DNA of 64,000 nt from an uncultured Verrucomicrobiota bacterium (GTDB lineage: Bacteria > Verrucomicrobiota > Verrucomicrobiia > Limisphaerales > UBA9464). A model generated the notes under the pieces. That model did not search any database. It had not been told where the DNA came from and saw nothing but the letters and a program-made list of their open reading frames with translations. Below, in pieces: positions 28,780 to 37,449 of the stretch (the stretch's first letter is position 1; each line of letters starts with the position of its first letter). Location of the stretch: assembly GCA_903910585.1 (NCBI GenBank), contig CAIWAH010000379.1:1-64000 (forward strand), written 5' to 3'. A program made the translations under genes and the position numbers.

Positions 28780-29532
28780 TCACTCGATAGTGATGCCGAC
28801 CGGGCAATGGTCCGAACCAAGCACCTGGGGCTGGATGAACGCCGACTTCAGCCGGGGCCGGAGCGCCTGGCTCAGGAGGAAGTAGTCAATCCGCCAGCCC
28901 ACGTTCCGGCCGCGGGCGCCGCCCATCGGGCTCCACCAGGTGTAATGGCCGCCGCCGCGTTCGAACTCGCGGAAGGTGTCCACGAAACCGGCCTGCACGA
29001 AGGCCGAGAAGCCGGCGCGTTCCTCGGAGGTGAAGCCGTGGTTCTTCACGTTCGACTTCGGGTTCGCGAGATCGATCTCCGTGTGGGCGACATTCAGGTC
29101 GCCGCACCAGATCACGGGCTTCTTCTTTTCCAGCTTCTTCAGGTAGCGGAGGAAATCCGCGTCCCACTGCTGGCGGTAGGCGAGCCGGGTGAGTTCGCGC
29201 TGCGAGTTCGGCACATAGACGTTCACCAGGTGGAAGTCGGCGAACTCCGCCGTGAGCACGCGGCCTTCTCGGTCGTGGTCCGCGAGGCCGATGCCCTGGG
29301 TTACCTTGAGGGGCCTGGTGCGGGTGAAGATCGCGGTGCCGCTGTAGCCCTTCTTCTCCGCGCTGTTCCAGAAGGTCGAGTAGTTGGTGGGCCAAAGCTG
29401 TTCCACGTCATCCGGGGTGCACTTGGTCTCCTGCAGGCAGAGGATGTCCGGTGCCTCCGCATCGAGGAACTCGAGGAAGTTCTTCTTCAGCACCGCGCGC
29501 AGGCCGTTGACGTTCCAGGAAAGCAGCTTCAC
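28780..29532 (-). CDS. xth: Exodeoxyribonuclease III
   Basis: A 250-residue AP endonuclease/3'-5' exonuclease of the EEP fold. Catalytic signatures are complete: LLSWNVNGLRA (Asn7-type), LCLQETK (metal-binding Glu), NVYVPNS, IWCGDLNVAH (Asp and Asn), and the terminal GSDHCPVG. It repairs abasic sites and blocked 3' ends. A GTG at 29532 is the likely start; an upstream ATG in frame at 29778 would run backwards through the divergent PEP-CTERM gene's leader and is rejected. The gene stands alone, with no repair partner beside it. Confidence 0.93.
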   Translation of the reverse strand: MKLLSWNVNGLRAVLKKNFLEFLDAEAPDILCLQETKCTPDDVEQLWPTNYSTFWNSAEKKGYSGTAIFTRTRPLKVTQGIGLADHDREGRVLTAEFADFHLVNVYVPNSQRELTRLAYRQQWDADFLRYLKKLEKKKPVIWCGDLNVAHTEIDLANPKSNVKNHGFTSEERAGFSAFVQAGFVDTFREFERGGGHYTWWSPMGGARGRNVGWRIDYFLLSQALRPRLKSAFIQPQVLGSDHCPVGITIE

Positions 29533-29776
29533 GCGGTGAGCATGGGCGGGAGCACAGGATGGAATCAACCTGCTCGCGGCCTTGTTTCGTGGTCGAGCAG
29601 GCGGAACCGGAACTTTGGGCTTGAGACATGCCTGGCGCCATTCTGCAAAGTGAAGGTGTCCATCGGCGGTGCGATTCGAGTAACACCCAAGAGCGTCGAC
29701 ATCCTGGTCATGTTTTCCGGCTTCCATTTTCGGATCGTCAGGGTTGGCTCCATGACCAGAGACAACCTTCAATACC

Positions 29777-30391
29777 ATGAAGACAGTAATTGCAGTTGTT
29801 GTGCTGCTGACGACCTTGTTGACGGCCCGAGCGGGCGACTCGGTGGTTACTTTTCGGAACGATGTGTTTCGTCTGCCGGACGGCAGTTTGGACCCGGCCA
29901 GGTTGGTGACGTTTGACGCATCTTTTGGCGCGCTTGCTGGTCAGGGCGTCCGCAACGGTGTCGTCCAAGAAGGGGAACGCAGCTATGTGGCCCAGTTGTT
30001 CAAGGTCGAAGGCGGCAATGGGATTCCGGTAGGCACTCCGGTTCCGTTTGGCGGGCCAAACACAACTGACGCGGGAACCTGGAAGGGCGGCAATCTAACA
30101 TTGGCAGGAGTGGAGCCGGGTTCGCGTGTGGAACTGATGGTTAAGGTCTGGGATGATCGTTTCTCAACATTCGAGGCGGCCGCTGCTTCCCCACTGCGTT
30201 GGCCATCAACGCCAGGTTTTGGAAGTTCGGCCGTTTTTAGTTACACCCAACCCAAGTTTCCCCTCCTGCCCTCGGATACCTTCATGACGGGCTTCAGTTG
30301 GTTTTCCATCACCATCCCGGTTCCGGAGCCACGCATACTAATGCTTCTATCGGTCGGATTGGCAGGACTCCTCTGCATCCGTCGTCGGTGA
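29777..30391 (+). CDS. PEP-CTERM anchored exported protein
   Basis: A 204-residue protein with a signal peptide (MKTVIAVVVLLTTLLTARA) and a C-terminal exosortase sorting signal: VPEP (PEP motif), a hydrophobic helix (ILMLLSVGLAGLLCI) and a terminal Arg cluster (RRR). The middle is a beta-rich domain without recognised family, with a GTPVPFGGPNTTDAG loop. Exosortase would cleave at the PEP motif and tether the product to the envelope. Base composition is lower in GC than the neighbouring genes. It is divergent from the exonuclease III gene, with 244 bp between them; no terminator is seen after it. Confidence 0.85.
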   Translation: MKTVIAVVVLLTTLLTARAGDSVVTFRNDVFRLPDGSLDPARLVTFDASFGALAGQGVRNGVVQEGERSYVAQLFKVEGGNGIPVGTPVPFGGPNTTDAGTWKGGNLTLAGVEPGSRVELMVKVWDDRFSTFEAAAASPLRWPSTPGFGSSAVFSYTQPKFPLLPSDTFMTGFSWFSITIPVPEPRILMLLSVGLAGLLCIRRR

Positions 30392-30431
30392 CTGGGAGCG
30401 GATTGTCTGTCATTGATTCAATGGGGCCGCG

Positions 30432-33400
30432 TTATGTCGCCGCCCGCAGCCGCTCCAGCAGTTCGTCGAGCCGCTTGGGCGAGGCCGGCTTGGCGGTGCC
30501 GAGTTCCTGGGCGAACACCGACACCTTGTATTCCTCGACCAGCCAGCGGAACTCATCCGCGAGCTGCTGTCCTTCCGGCGTGGTGGGCGGCGTGGCCCGC
30601 AGGCGCTTCACCTCGGCGACGTAGGGTGCGACGAGTTTGACCCGTTCGGCCTCCTTGGGAGGATTGTTGGCCGCCCGCTCGATCCGCAGCATGAGCGCCT
30701 TGAGATAACGCGGCAGGTGCGGCAGTTGGGCGAACGGCACCTCCGCCAGAAACCGGCGCGGAACCAGCGCATCCACTTCCGCGGCGAATCCGGTTCCGGA
30801 CGAGGCGGCGGGCTTGACCGCGGCGGCAGCGGGGCCAAGCAGCGCTCCAAGACTGTTGAGCTGGTTCAGTGACTTGAGCGGGGCGGCCGCTTTGGCGGCC
30901 GGTGCGGTGGCACCGACACCGGCGCGCTGGGCGGCCTGCTGGCGGAACTGGAGCACCTGCCCGACGCGGTCGATCAACTGGGCGGCGAGGCCCGGCAACT
31001 GGCGTTTGGCCGCGGCCACCGCCTCGTCGAAATTGGCGGTCGTCAGGCGGGACGGGAGTTCGGCTGGCAGGACCTGCCGCTTCAGGTTGAGCAGGGCGGT
31101 TTCCTGCAACTCGGCGCCACCGCCGATGGCGGCCGCGAGCGCCTCGAAGCGGACGAGGGCGCGCAGGTCGCGTTCGAGCCACGCGAAGTCCTTCTGCAGG
31201 GCAAGCTCCACCAGCCGTTGCCACGCCGGCAGACTCGCGCGTCGGGCGGCAACGCTGGACGGGAACAGCCGCACGCCGACACCGGCCGCATCAAGCTGGA
31301 GTCCGGGGAAACCGAAAACCGGCAGGCCGTGCTGGTCGCCGGCGGGGATTTTTTCCGGCAGATCGCCGCACGAGAAGGTCGTGAGCCCGTCGCGTTGCCA
31401 CTGGCGGGCGGCCTGTTTCCACGCGGCCGATTCGGTGGGCGGCGTGACCTTCACCTGGGCGAGGTGCTGCTTGAGCGCGCCGAAATCGCGGCCGGCAGCC
31501 ACGGGTTTCGGGCCGTTGCCGATCAGCTCGATGCGCGGGCGCAGGTGGGCCGGCACGCCGTCGGTCCGCCACGCGTCGGACGGCACGGTGACCTGATACC
31601 GTTCGCGCAGGAACCGGCCCAACGAGTCATGGAACGACCCGCCGGCGGGACGGAAGTCGCGGACGATCTCCTGCACCTTGGGTTCGATGGGCAGCAGCTC
31701 GCGCCGGACGGCTTTGGGCAGCGAGCGCAGCAGTTCGTCCATCATCGCGGCCCGCAGCCCGGGCACGGACCATTCCAGCAGGGCCGGTGAAACGGCATCG
31801 GCCAGCGTGACCGGCAGCCGGATGGTGACGCCGTCGTGCTCCTCGCCGGGGGCATAGGCGTAGGCGAGCGGCACGGCCTGACCGCCGAACTCCAGCGCGT
31901 CGGGAAACGAGCGCGTGTCGAGCGCGAGGTCGCGGCCACCGCTGAGGTCGTCCTCGGTAGCGCACAGGGAAGCGGCCCGGCCCGGTTCACGCAGCCATCG
32001 AAGCAGTTCGTCACGCGACGAAATGTGCCGGAGCTTGCCGGCGTAGAATTTGAAGAGCGCGTCATCGAGATCGCCGAGGTCGTGGCGGCGCAGCCGGGTC
32101 TGCCAGCTTTCGACCTTCTCGCGCACGCGGCGGTTGCGGCTGAGGAAGCCGAGCCCGGAGGTTGAGGCAAGCTCAGGTGATGAATCAGAGCGACGGCGTT
32201 CGGTCACGGCCGATTGTCCTTCACCCCGATCTTCCGACCTCCGACTTCCGGCTTCCGACTTCCCACTTTCAACCTCGGTTTCGCCGCCGCGGCCACGGAC
32301 CGGCGGTTCCAAATCCTCCTCCACCAGCGCCGAGCGGATGAAAATCGCGGTGGCGTCGTCGGGGTTCAGGTTTCCGTAGGCGACCTTGCGTCGGAATACC
32401 TCCAGCCCTTGGAAGCGCGTTATTTCCTCCACAAGCACGCGGCCGGCGCTCGCGCTCCAGTGCGGATGCTGGTGGCTGACCTGGCAGAGATGCGGCGCGA
32501 GCTGAACGATCCAGTGCGGATCAATCCCCGCGACCGTGCGCGCGTAGAGCTGCGAGGTTTCCACCAGTTCACCGGCCACCAGCCACTGCGGCTGATTCGA
32601 CTTCGGCGCCGGCGCGGGATTCTTTTCGGGCCGGCTGTGACGTCCCTTGGTCGGCTTCTCGCCGCGTTCAAAGAGCGCGGAGCCGGGAAAGATGGTCACC
32701 TGGCGGTTGCCGCCGGCCTTGTAGAGGTTGCGCTCCTCGCGGGTGGAAACGTGTCCGAGCAGGCCGGCGAGAATGGAGCGGTGGATGGCCTGGTAAAGCT
32801 GTTCGTCCGTGCGGAGTTGTTTGTCCCTGGCCTCTCCAGGGTGGCTGGAAAGCCGCCCCTCCGAGTCTTGGAAGGCGCCGACGTTCTCCAGCGCGCCTTC
32901 GAGTTGGGCGTGGAGATCCTGCCACTCGCGCATCCGCAGGTAGGAGAGGAAGTGCTGCTTGCAGAACTTCCGGCGCGCGCCCTGCGTGCGGAGCGCTTCC
33001 CACTGGTCGTGAACCGCGCTCCACACGTTGAGCAGCGTGAGGAAGTCCGACTGCGGATGGCTGAAGCGCCGGTGCGCGACATCGGCGGCTTCGCGCTGGT
33101 CGAGCGGGCGTTCGCGCGGGTCCTGGATGCTGAGGCCGGCGGCGATGATGAGCAGTTCGCGCGTGCTCTGCTCCTGCTGCGCCTGGAGCAGCATCCGGCC
33201 CAGCGTGGGATCAATCGGCAGGCGGGCAAGGTCGCGTCCGAGGGGCGTCAGTTCGCGGGCGCCATCGAGCGCACCGAGTTCCTGGAGCAGCGCGTAACCG
33301 GCCTGGATTGCGGCCGGCGTGGGCGGCTGCACGAAGGCGAACGTCTCGATGTCGCCGAGCCGGAACGCCTTCATGCGCAGGATGACCTCGGCGAGGTTCG

Positions 33401-34901
33401 CTCGCTGGATTTCCGGCTGCGTGAAGGGCGGGCGCGCCTGGAAGTCCTCCTCCGAATACAGCCGCACGCAGACGCCGTCCTGCACGCGGCCGGCGCGGCC
33501 CTTGCGCTGGTTGGCGCTGCTCTGCGAAACGGGTTCGACCGGCAGGCGTTTGGTCCGGGTGCGCGCCGCGTAGCGGCTGATGCGCGCGAGGCCGGCGTCC
33601 ACGACGTAGCGGATGCCGGTAATGGTCAGGGACGTTTCGGCGATGTTGGTCGCGATGACGAGCTTGCGGCGCGATGAGGGCGCGAACACGCGTTGCTGGT
33701 CGCCGGCGCTTAGGCGGCCGAACAGCGGCACAATCTCCGCCTCGCGGCCGAAGCGGCCTTCCAGTTGGTCGCTGGTCTCGCGGATGTCGCGCTCGCCCGG
33801 CATGAAGATCAGCACGTCGCCGAAGCTGGACTCGTAAAGGATCGTCTCCGCGGCCCGCACCGCGGCGTCCACATAGGTCAGTTCACCGGAGCCGGCGCGC
33901 AGCGCGGCGCGGATGGAGGCGGTGAGTTGGAGTGTTTCGGAAGAGATGGCGCTGCGGGTGGGAAGCCCGCCCTCACTCCGGCCCTCTCCCCCGGGGAGAG
34001 GGGGTGGCGTCGCGACGTTGCCGCTTTGCTCTGAACTTAGGGGCAAGGTCAGCTCGTCGGCGGGCAGGCTGGCAGCCTGCCCTACGTTGTCCCATTCCTC
34101 CGTGTCCGCCTCGTGATCGTAGGGCGCGTAGATCACGTCCACCGGGAACATCCGGCCGGACACCTCGATGATCGGCGCGTGGCCGAAGTGCCGGGAGAAG
34201 GCCTGCGTATCAATCGTCGCGGAGGTGACGACGAGCTTGAGGTCGGGCCGGCGGGCGAGCAGGCCCTTCAGGTAGCCGAGCAGGAAATCAATGTTCAGCG
34301 AACGCTCGTGCGCCTCGTCGATGATCAGCGCATTGTAGTCCGACAACAGCGGGTCGCCCTGCGTCTCGGCGAGCAGGATGCCGTCCGTCATCAGCTTCAG
34401 ATACGTCTCGGAACTCGAATGGTCGTCGAACCGGATCTTGCAGCCCACTTCGCGGCCCCAGCGGACATTCAGCTCCTCGGCGATGCGCTGGGAGATGGAC
34501 AGCGCGGCTACGCGTCGCGGCTGGGTGCAGCCGACCTTCGCCTCGATGCCCAGACCGGCCTCGAGGCACATCTTGGGAATCTGCGTGGTTTTGCCGGAGC
34601 CGGTTTCACCCGCGATGACGACGACCTGGTGCGCGCGGATGGCGGCGACGATCTCGTCCTTGCGCGCGGTGATTGGCAGGTCCGGCGGGTAAGTGACCGG
34701 CGGGACGTGCAAGCGGCGCAACTCGCGCAGTTCGGCCGATTGCCGGGCCTGGGTGAGCAGGCGATCCACGAGGGCGTCATGCTGCTCGGCGTGCAGACGG
34801 TCGCGCAGCACGCGGACGAGCCGCGAACCGAGCCGCACCCAGTCGTGCGTCATGGTCCGCGGCAGCAGCGCTTTCAGTTCCTCGACGCGGGCGTCGTTCA
34901 T
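30432..34901 (-). CDS. hrpA: ATP-dependent RNA helicase HrpA, with in-frame repeat insertion
   Basis: A 1,489-residue DEAH-box helicase from ATG 34901. Walker A is GETGSGKTTQIPK (from Gly98), the DEAH box is IIDEAHERS (Asp195), and the SAT motif is TSATI (227-230). Helicase C, HA2 and OB-fold regions follow, then the long C-terminal DUF3418 region typical of HrpA. Residues about 273-323 are not helicase sequence: they are the translation of palindromic repeats (GQAASLPADELT, then PPPLPGGEGRSEGG), inserted in frame in a normally short linker before the second helicase lobe. The rest is intact, so the protein probably still works. HrpA acts in mRNA turnover. Confidence 0.9.
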   Translation of the reverse strand: MNDARVEELKALLPRTMTHDWVRLGSRLVRVLRDRLHAEQHDALVDRLLTQARQSAELRELRRLHVPPVTYPPDLPITARKDEIVAAIRAHQVVVIAGETGSGKTTQIPKMCLEAGLGIEAKVGCTQPRRVAALSISQRIAEELNVRWGREVGCKIRFDDHSSSETYLKLMTDGILLAETQGDPLLSDYNALIIDEAHERSLNIDFLLGYLKGLLARRPDLKLVVTSATIDTQAFSRHFGHAPIIEVSGRMFPVDVIYAPYDHEADTEEWDNVGQAASLPADELTLPLSSEQSGNVATPPPLPGGEGRSEGGLPTRSAISSETLQLTASIRAALRAGSGELTYVDAAVRAAETILYESSFGDVLIFMPGERDIRETSDQLEGRFGREAEIVPLFGRLSAGDQQRVFAPSSRRKLVIATNIAETSLTITGIRYVVDAGLARISRYAARTRTKRLPVEPVSQSSANQRKGRAGRVQDGVCVRLYSEEDFQARPPFTQPEIQRANLAEVILRMKAFRLGDIETFAFVQPPTPAAIQAGYALLQELGALDGARELTPLGRDLARLPIDPTLGRMLLQAQQEQSTRELLIIAAGLSIQDPRERPLDQREAADVAHRRFSHPQSDFLTLLNVWSAVHDQWEALRTQGARRKFCKQHFLSYLRMREWQDLHAQLEGALENVGAFQDSEGRLSSHPGEARDKQLRTDEQLYQAIHRSILAGLLGHVSTREERNLYKAGGNRQVTIFPGSALFERGEKPTKGRHSRPEKNPAPAPKSNQPQWLVAGELVETSQLYARTVAGIDPHWIVQLAPHLCQVSHQHPHWSASAGRVLVEEITRFQGLEVFRRKVAYGNLNPDDATAIFIRSALVEEDLEPPVRGRGGETEVESGKSEAGSRRSEDRGEGQSAVTERRRSDSSPELASTSGLGFLSRNRRVREKVESWQTRLRRHDLGDLDDALFKFYAGKLRHISSRDELLRWLREPGRAASLCATEDDLSGGRDLALDTRSFPDALEFGGQAVPLAYAYAPGEEHDGVTIRLPVTLADAVSPALLEWSVPGLRAAMMDELLRSLPKAVRRELLPIEPKVQEIVRDFRPAGGSFHDSLGRFLRERYQVTVPSDAWRTDGVPAHLRPRIELIGNGPKPVAAGRDFGALKQHLAQVKVTPPTESAAWKQAARQWQRDGLTTFSCGDLPEKIPAGDQHGLPVFGFPGLQLDAAGVGVRLFPSSVAARRASLPAWQRLVELALQKDFAWLERDLRALVRFEALAAAIGGGAELQETALLNLKRQVLPAELPSRLTTANFDEAVAAAKRQLPGLAAQLIDRVGQVLQFRQQAAQRAGVGATAPAAKAAAPLKSLNQLNSLGALLGPAAAAVKPAASSGTGFAAEVDALVPRRFLAEVPFAQLPHLPRYLKALMLRIERAANNPPKEAERVKLVAPYVAEVKRLRATPPTTPEGQQLADEFRWLVEEYKVSVFAQELGTAKPASPKRLDELLERLRAAT
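33938..34085. repeat. Repeat insertion inside the hrpA coding sequence
   Basis: About 148 bp holds a family D-type hairpin (CCCTCTCCCCCGGGGAGAGG, 33982-34001) and a family C palindrome (GGGCAGGCTGGCAGCCTGCC from 34062). It is in frame with the helicase and adds about 49-51 residues with no helicase counterpart. Confidence 0.65.
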
Positions 34902-34957
34902 GCCGGAGCCGGGGAGTTTGACGGAAGCGCCGGGGCGGGGGAATGGGGAATGTGCGG

Positions 34958-36250
34958 CTAGTTCCGCCCGCTCAGTTTCAAGGCCGCCGCCAGCGTCTGC
35001 AGGTGGGCCGTGAGTTGGAAACGGTCCCGGAAGCGGTCGCGCAACCGGAGTCCATCCTCGTTCTGGACGACTTCGATCAACGCCCGCGCCGCGGCCGCCG
35101 GATCGCGCGGTTCCACGAGGCCGGCGTAGCCTTCGGGCAGCATCTCGGGAATGCCCCGCCAGCGCGTCGAAACGAGGGGCAGGCCGAACGCCATCGCCTC
35201 GATGAGGTTCAGGGGTTGGCCTTCGTTGGCGAAGTAGCTGGGGAACAGGAACACGTCGCTGTCGCGCAACGCGGCGGCCTTGGCCTCCGGCCCGAGGAAG
35301 CCGGTGTGGCTCACGCACGCGGCCAAGGCCGGATCGGTGAGCCGGCTTTTGAAATCCGCCTCCACGTCCGAGGTGGGGAAGGTTCCCGCCACCAGCAGCC
35401 GGAATTTCAACGGGCGAGGCAGCCGGGTCCCGAGTTCGCTGGCCAACCGGATGGCTTCGACGGCGTCGAGCACGCCCTTGTCGCGCGAGCACAGGGCGAG
35501 GAACAGGACCTTTACCTCCACGGGGGTAGCCGTTTCGCCGCCCGGCGTGGCGCCGCAATCTGCTGGGAAGGCACCCCTCACCCCGTCCCTCTCCCCTCCT
35601 CCGAGGAGGGGAGAGGGTGCCCGAAGGGTGGGTGAGGGGTGGGAGCACCCCTGGTTCATGGGTAGGGTTTGGCGCTCCGCCAGTCGCCGCCGCCGATGTT
35701 CTGCCAGTGTCAGGTCAAACTCCGGGCACGGATCAGGAACGCCGTTGGGCACCACCGCGGTGCGCTGGGGGCGGAACCGGTCGGCATCGGGCTGATTGAA
35801 GCGCGACAACACGAGATTGAGCGCGGGCCGGCCCAGCAGGCGGTGCGAGAGGGCGCGTTCGAACGGATTGGCGACGTCTTCGAGCCATTGGCCGAGTCCG
35901 ACGGCGTGCCAGTGGAAGATGACGTGGCGGAACCACGGCCGCAGCAGCGCGAGCACGATCCAGTCGCGGTAAAGCGAGTTCCGTTTCGGCGGGCTGGGCA
36001 CGTAGTAGAGCGTGCGGACGTTGTGTTCGCGGCCCAGTCGTTTGGCCTCGCGGACGTAGGCGAGGAGCTTTTTCAGTTTGCCGCCGCGGGCCGAGCCGAC
36101 ATCGGTGAGGTCGTCCGAAAGCCGGGCGTCCACATGCAGCACCTCGATCCCGTGTGTCGGATCGGCCCGGAAGCCGTCCACGAGATACTGCACCATCTGG
36201 CTTTGGCCATGGTGCGGCGGCGGGACGTGGGCGAAGACGACGAGCTTCAT
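34958..36250 (-). CDS. Glycosyltransferase family 4-like, with in-frame repeat insertion
   Basis: A 430-residue GT-B glycosyltransferase from ATG 36250. The N-terminal acceptor lobe reads VVFAHVPPPHHGQSQMVQYL; the donor lobe has RLLVAGTFPTSD, DVFLFPSYFANEGQPLNLIE (the family E-x7-E type motif) and GLPLVSTRWRGIPEML. It would transfer a nucleotide-sugar unit onto a glycan or lipid carrier, but the sugar is unknown. Residues about 196-246 (HPSPTLRAPSPLLGGGERDG and neighbours) are the translation of a family D repeat in frame between the two lobes. There are no other glycan genes alongside. An upstream ATG at 36319 is judged too far upstream. Confidence 0.85.
   Translation of the reverse strand: MKLVVFAHVPPPHHGQSQMVQYLVDGFRADPTHGIEVLHVDARLSDDLTDVGSARGGKLKKLLAYVREAKRLGREHNVRTLYYVPSPPKRNSLYRDWIVLALLRPWFRHVIFHWHAVGLGQWLEDVANPFERALSHRLLGRPALNLVLSRFNQPDADRFRPQRTAVVPNGVPDPCPEFDLTLAEHRRRRLAERQTLPMNQGCSHPSPTLRAPSPLLGGGERDGVRGAFPADCGATPGGETATPVEVKVLFLALCSRDKGVLDAVEAIRLASELGTRLPRPLKFRLLVAGTFPTSDVEADFKSRLTDPALAACVSHTGFLGPEAKAAALRDSDVFLFPSYFANEGQPLNLIEAMAFGLPLVSTRWRGIPEMLPEGYAGLVEPRDPAAAARALIEVVQNEDGLRLRDRFRDRFQLTAHLQTLAAALKLSGRN
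35571..35666. repeat. Family D palindromic repeat inside the glycosyltransferase gene
   Basis: GCACCCCTCACCCCGTCCCT is followed by the hairpin CCCCTCCTCCGAGGAGGGG and the mirrored GGTGAGGGGTG. It matches the repeat at 22738-22835 in opposite orientation, including the flanking GGTTCATGGGTAG. It is translated in frame between the lobes of the enzyme. Confidence 0.75.
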
Positions 36251-36317
36251 CGCGGTGCGCGGCGGAGCCTGCACGGAAGGGTGGCAAAAGACGAAGCCGT
36301 TCGTGCACCGTCGGGCC

Positions 36318-36716
36318 ATGGCGGTGCGCGATTCCTACCGGGAATATGTCCTGGAACAGCTCGGCCGGGTGCGCCCGGTGACGTGGCGGAAGATGTTCGG
36401 CGGCGTGGGCCTGTATGCGGACGACCGCTTCTTTGCCCTGCTCGACAACGACACGCTCTACTTCAAGACCGGCGACGCGAACCGGGCCGACTTTGAGGCC
36501 CGGGGAATGCCGCCGTTCCAGCCGTTTGGCCCGGGCACCAAGCCCATGGACTACCATGAGCTCCCGGGCGACGTGCTGGAAAACGTGGCCGAACTTGGGC
36601 GGTGGATCGCGAAGGCCGTCGCCGTGGCCGCGACCACCAAGACAAAGAAGCCCGCCCCGAAGCGCCCTAAGGCGGCTCCGAAGCGGGCCGGAAAGACCAA
36701 AGGCGACAGGTCCTAG
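36318..36716 (+). CDS. TfoX N-terminal domain protein
   Basis: A 132-residue soluble protein from ATG 36318. The fold signature MFGGVGLYADDRFFALLDND and the strand LYFKTGDANRADF match the TfoX/Sxy N-terminal domain. There is no TfoX C-terminal domain; instead the C-terminus is Lys/Pro/Ala rich (KKPAPKRPKAAPKRAGKTKG), a basic tail that could bind nucleic acid. In gamma-proteobacteria TfoX regulates competence, but stand-alone N-domains have no settled role. It is divergent from the glycosyltransferase gene (67 bp apart). Confidence 0.85.
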   Translation: MAVRDSYREYVLEQLGRVRPVTWRKMFGGVGLYADDRFFALLDNDTLYFKTGDANRADFEARGMPPFQPFGPGTKPMDYHELPGDVLENVAELGRWIAKAVAVAATTKTKKPAPKRPKAAPKRAGKTKGDRS

Positions 36717-36758
36717 CGCGGTCAGCGGAACCTGTCGCCCGGTCATCACCCCGACGAA

Positions 36759-37136
36759 TCAGGGACTCGCCGGCGTGACCGAAATCTTCGTGGCCTCCTT
36801 GGTGGAGAAAATATACCGGGCCTCGACCCAGTCCCCGAGCTTCACTTCGGCGAAGCCGCCGCTGCCGGACAAGAACGAGAACTTCGTCGCCGAGGTGACC
36901 TTCAGCTGGCCGGAGCCGTAGTAGGAGGCGCCCACGGTGAGGGTGCCGGCGCTGTGGCTGATCGCGGTGACATAACCGGTGACGCGCGACTCGACGACCT
37001 TCGGGACATCCACGCTGCCGCCACCGCCGCCGCTCCCGCCCTTCGCCCACAGGGCGGTGGAGGCGGTGAGCACGAGGGCGGCGAGGGCAAGACGCGTCGT
37101 CAGGCGGGAGACGCTACCGGTTTGGACTGGGTTCAT
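36759..37136 (-). CDS. Small exported beta-rich protein
   Basis: A 125-residue protein from ATG 37136 with a signal peptide (LALAALVLTASTALWA), a Gly-rich linker (KGGSGGGGGSVD) and a small beta-barrel-like domain (VTGYVTAISHSAGTLTVGAS, then FAEVKLGDWVEARYIF). It recalls DUF5666-like OB-fold proteins, but I cannot confirm the family. The gap upstream (37137-37449) carries only short GGTCCG repeats and no gene that I can support. Confidence 0.65.
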   Translation of the reverse strand: MNPVQTGSVSRLTTRLALAALVLTASTALWAKGGSGGGGGSVDVPKVVESRVTGYVTAISHSAGTLTVGASYYGSGQLKVTSATKFSFLSGSGGFAEVKLGDWVEARYIFSTKEATKISVTPASP

Positions 37137-37449
37137 TGGTTGGCTTCGTGATGTGGATCCCGGTTTCCGAACTTTGGTCGGGCCCAGTGATCCGATGTGT
37201 GCCGGGTTCATTCCCGACGCCCCGCCGTTTGCATCCGTCGTGCCAACGCGGAATTCGGGCCCAATTGGTCCGCCCCCGAACCGTTCTTCGGTCAGTGGCG
37301 GCGAATTGGTCCGGCCCCGCTCGAAATCGTGGTCCGGAACTGCGGCGCCGGACCAGCTGGCCAAGCGGATCGGTCGAAGCGGCTCCGGTTGGAATCGGCA
37401 GGGCGGAAATCAAATCGCCGGGCGGTCGGAGTTCCTTAGGCTGGCCGCC
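37137..37449. other. Gene-free interval with scattered GGTCCG repeats
   Basis: No coding sequence is supported. AATTGGTCCG occurs twice (37263-37272 and 37304-37313), and TGGTCCGG is answered by CCGGACCA further on. These are too short to classify. The interval presumably holds the promoters of the two divergent genes. Confidence 0.4.

Noticed and set aside
29533..29778. Upstream extension of exonuclease III to an ATG at 29778
   Set aside because: The extra 82 residues have no similarity to the family and would overlap the divergent PEP-CTERM leader; the GTG at 29532 starts the conserved N-terminus.
32214..33677. 487-codon plus-strand frame
   Set aside because: Antisense to the hrpA helicase gene.
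34902..35648. In-frame upstream extension of hrpA
   Set aside because: It runs antisense through the glycosyltransferase gene; the ATG at 34901 starts a normal HrpA N-terminus.
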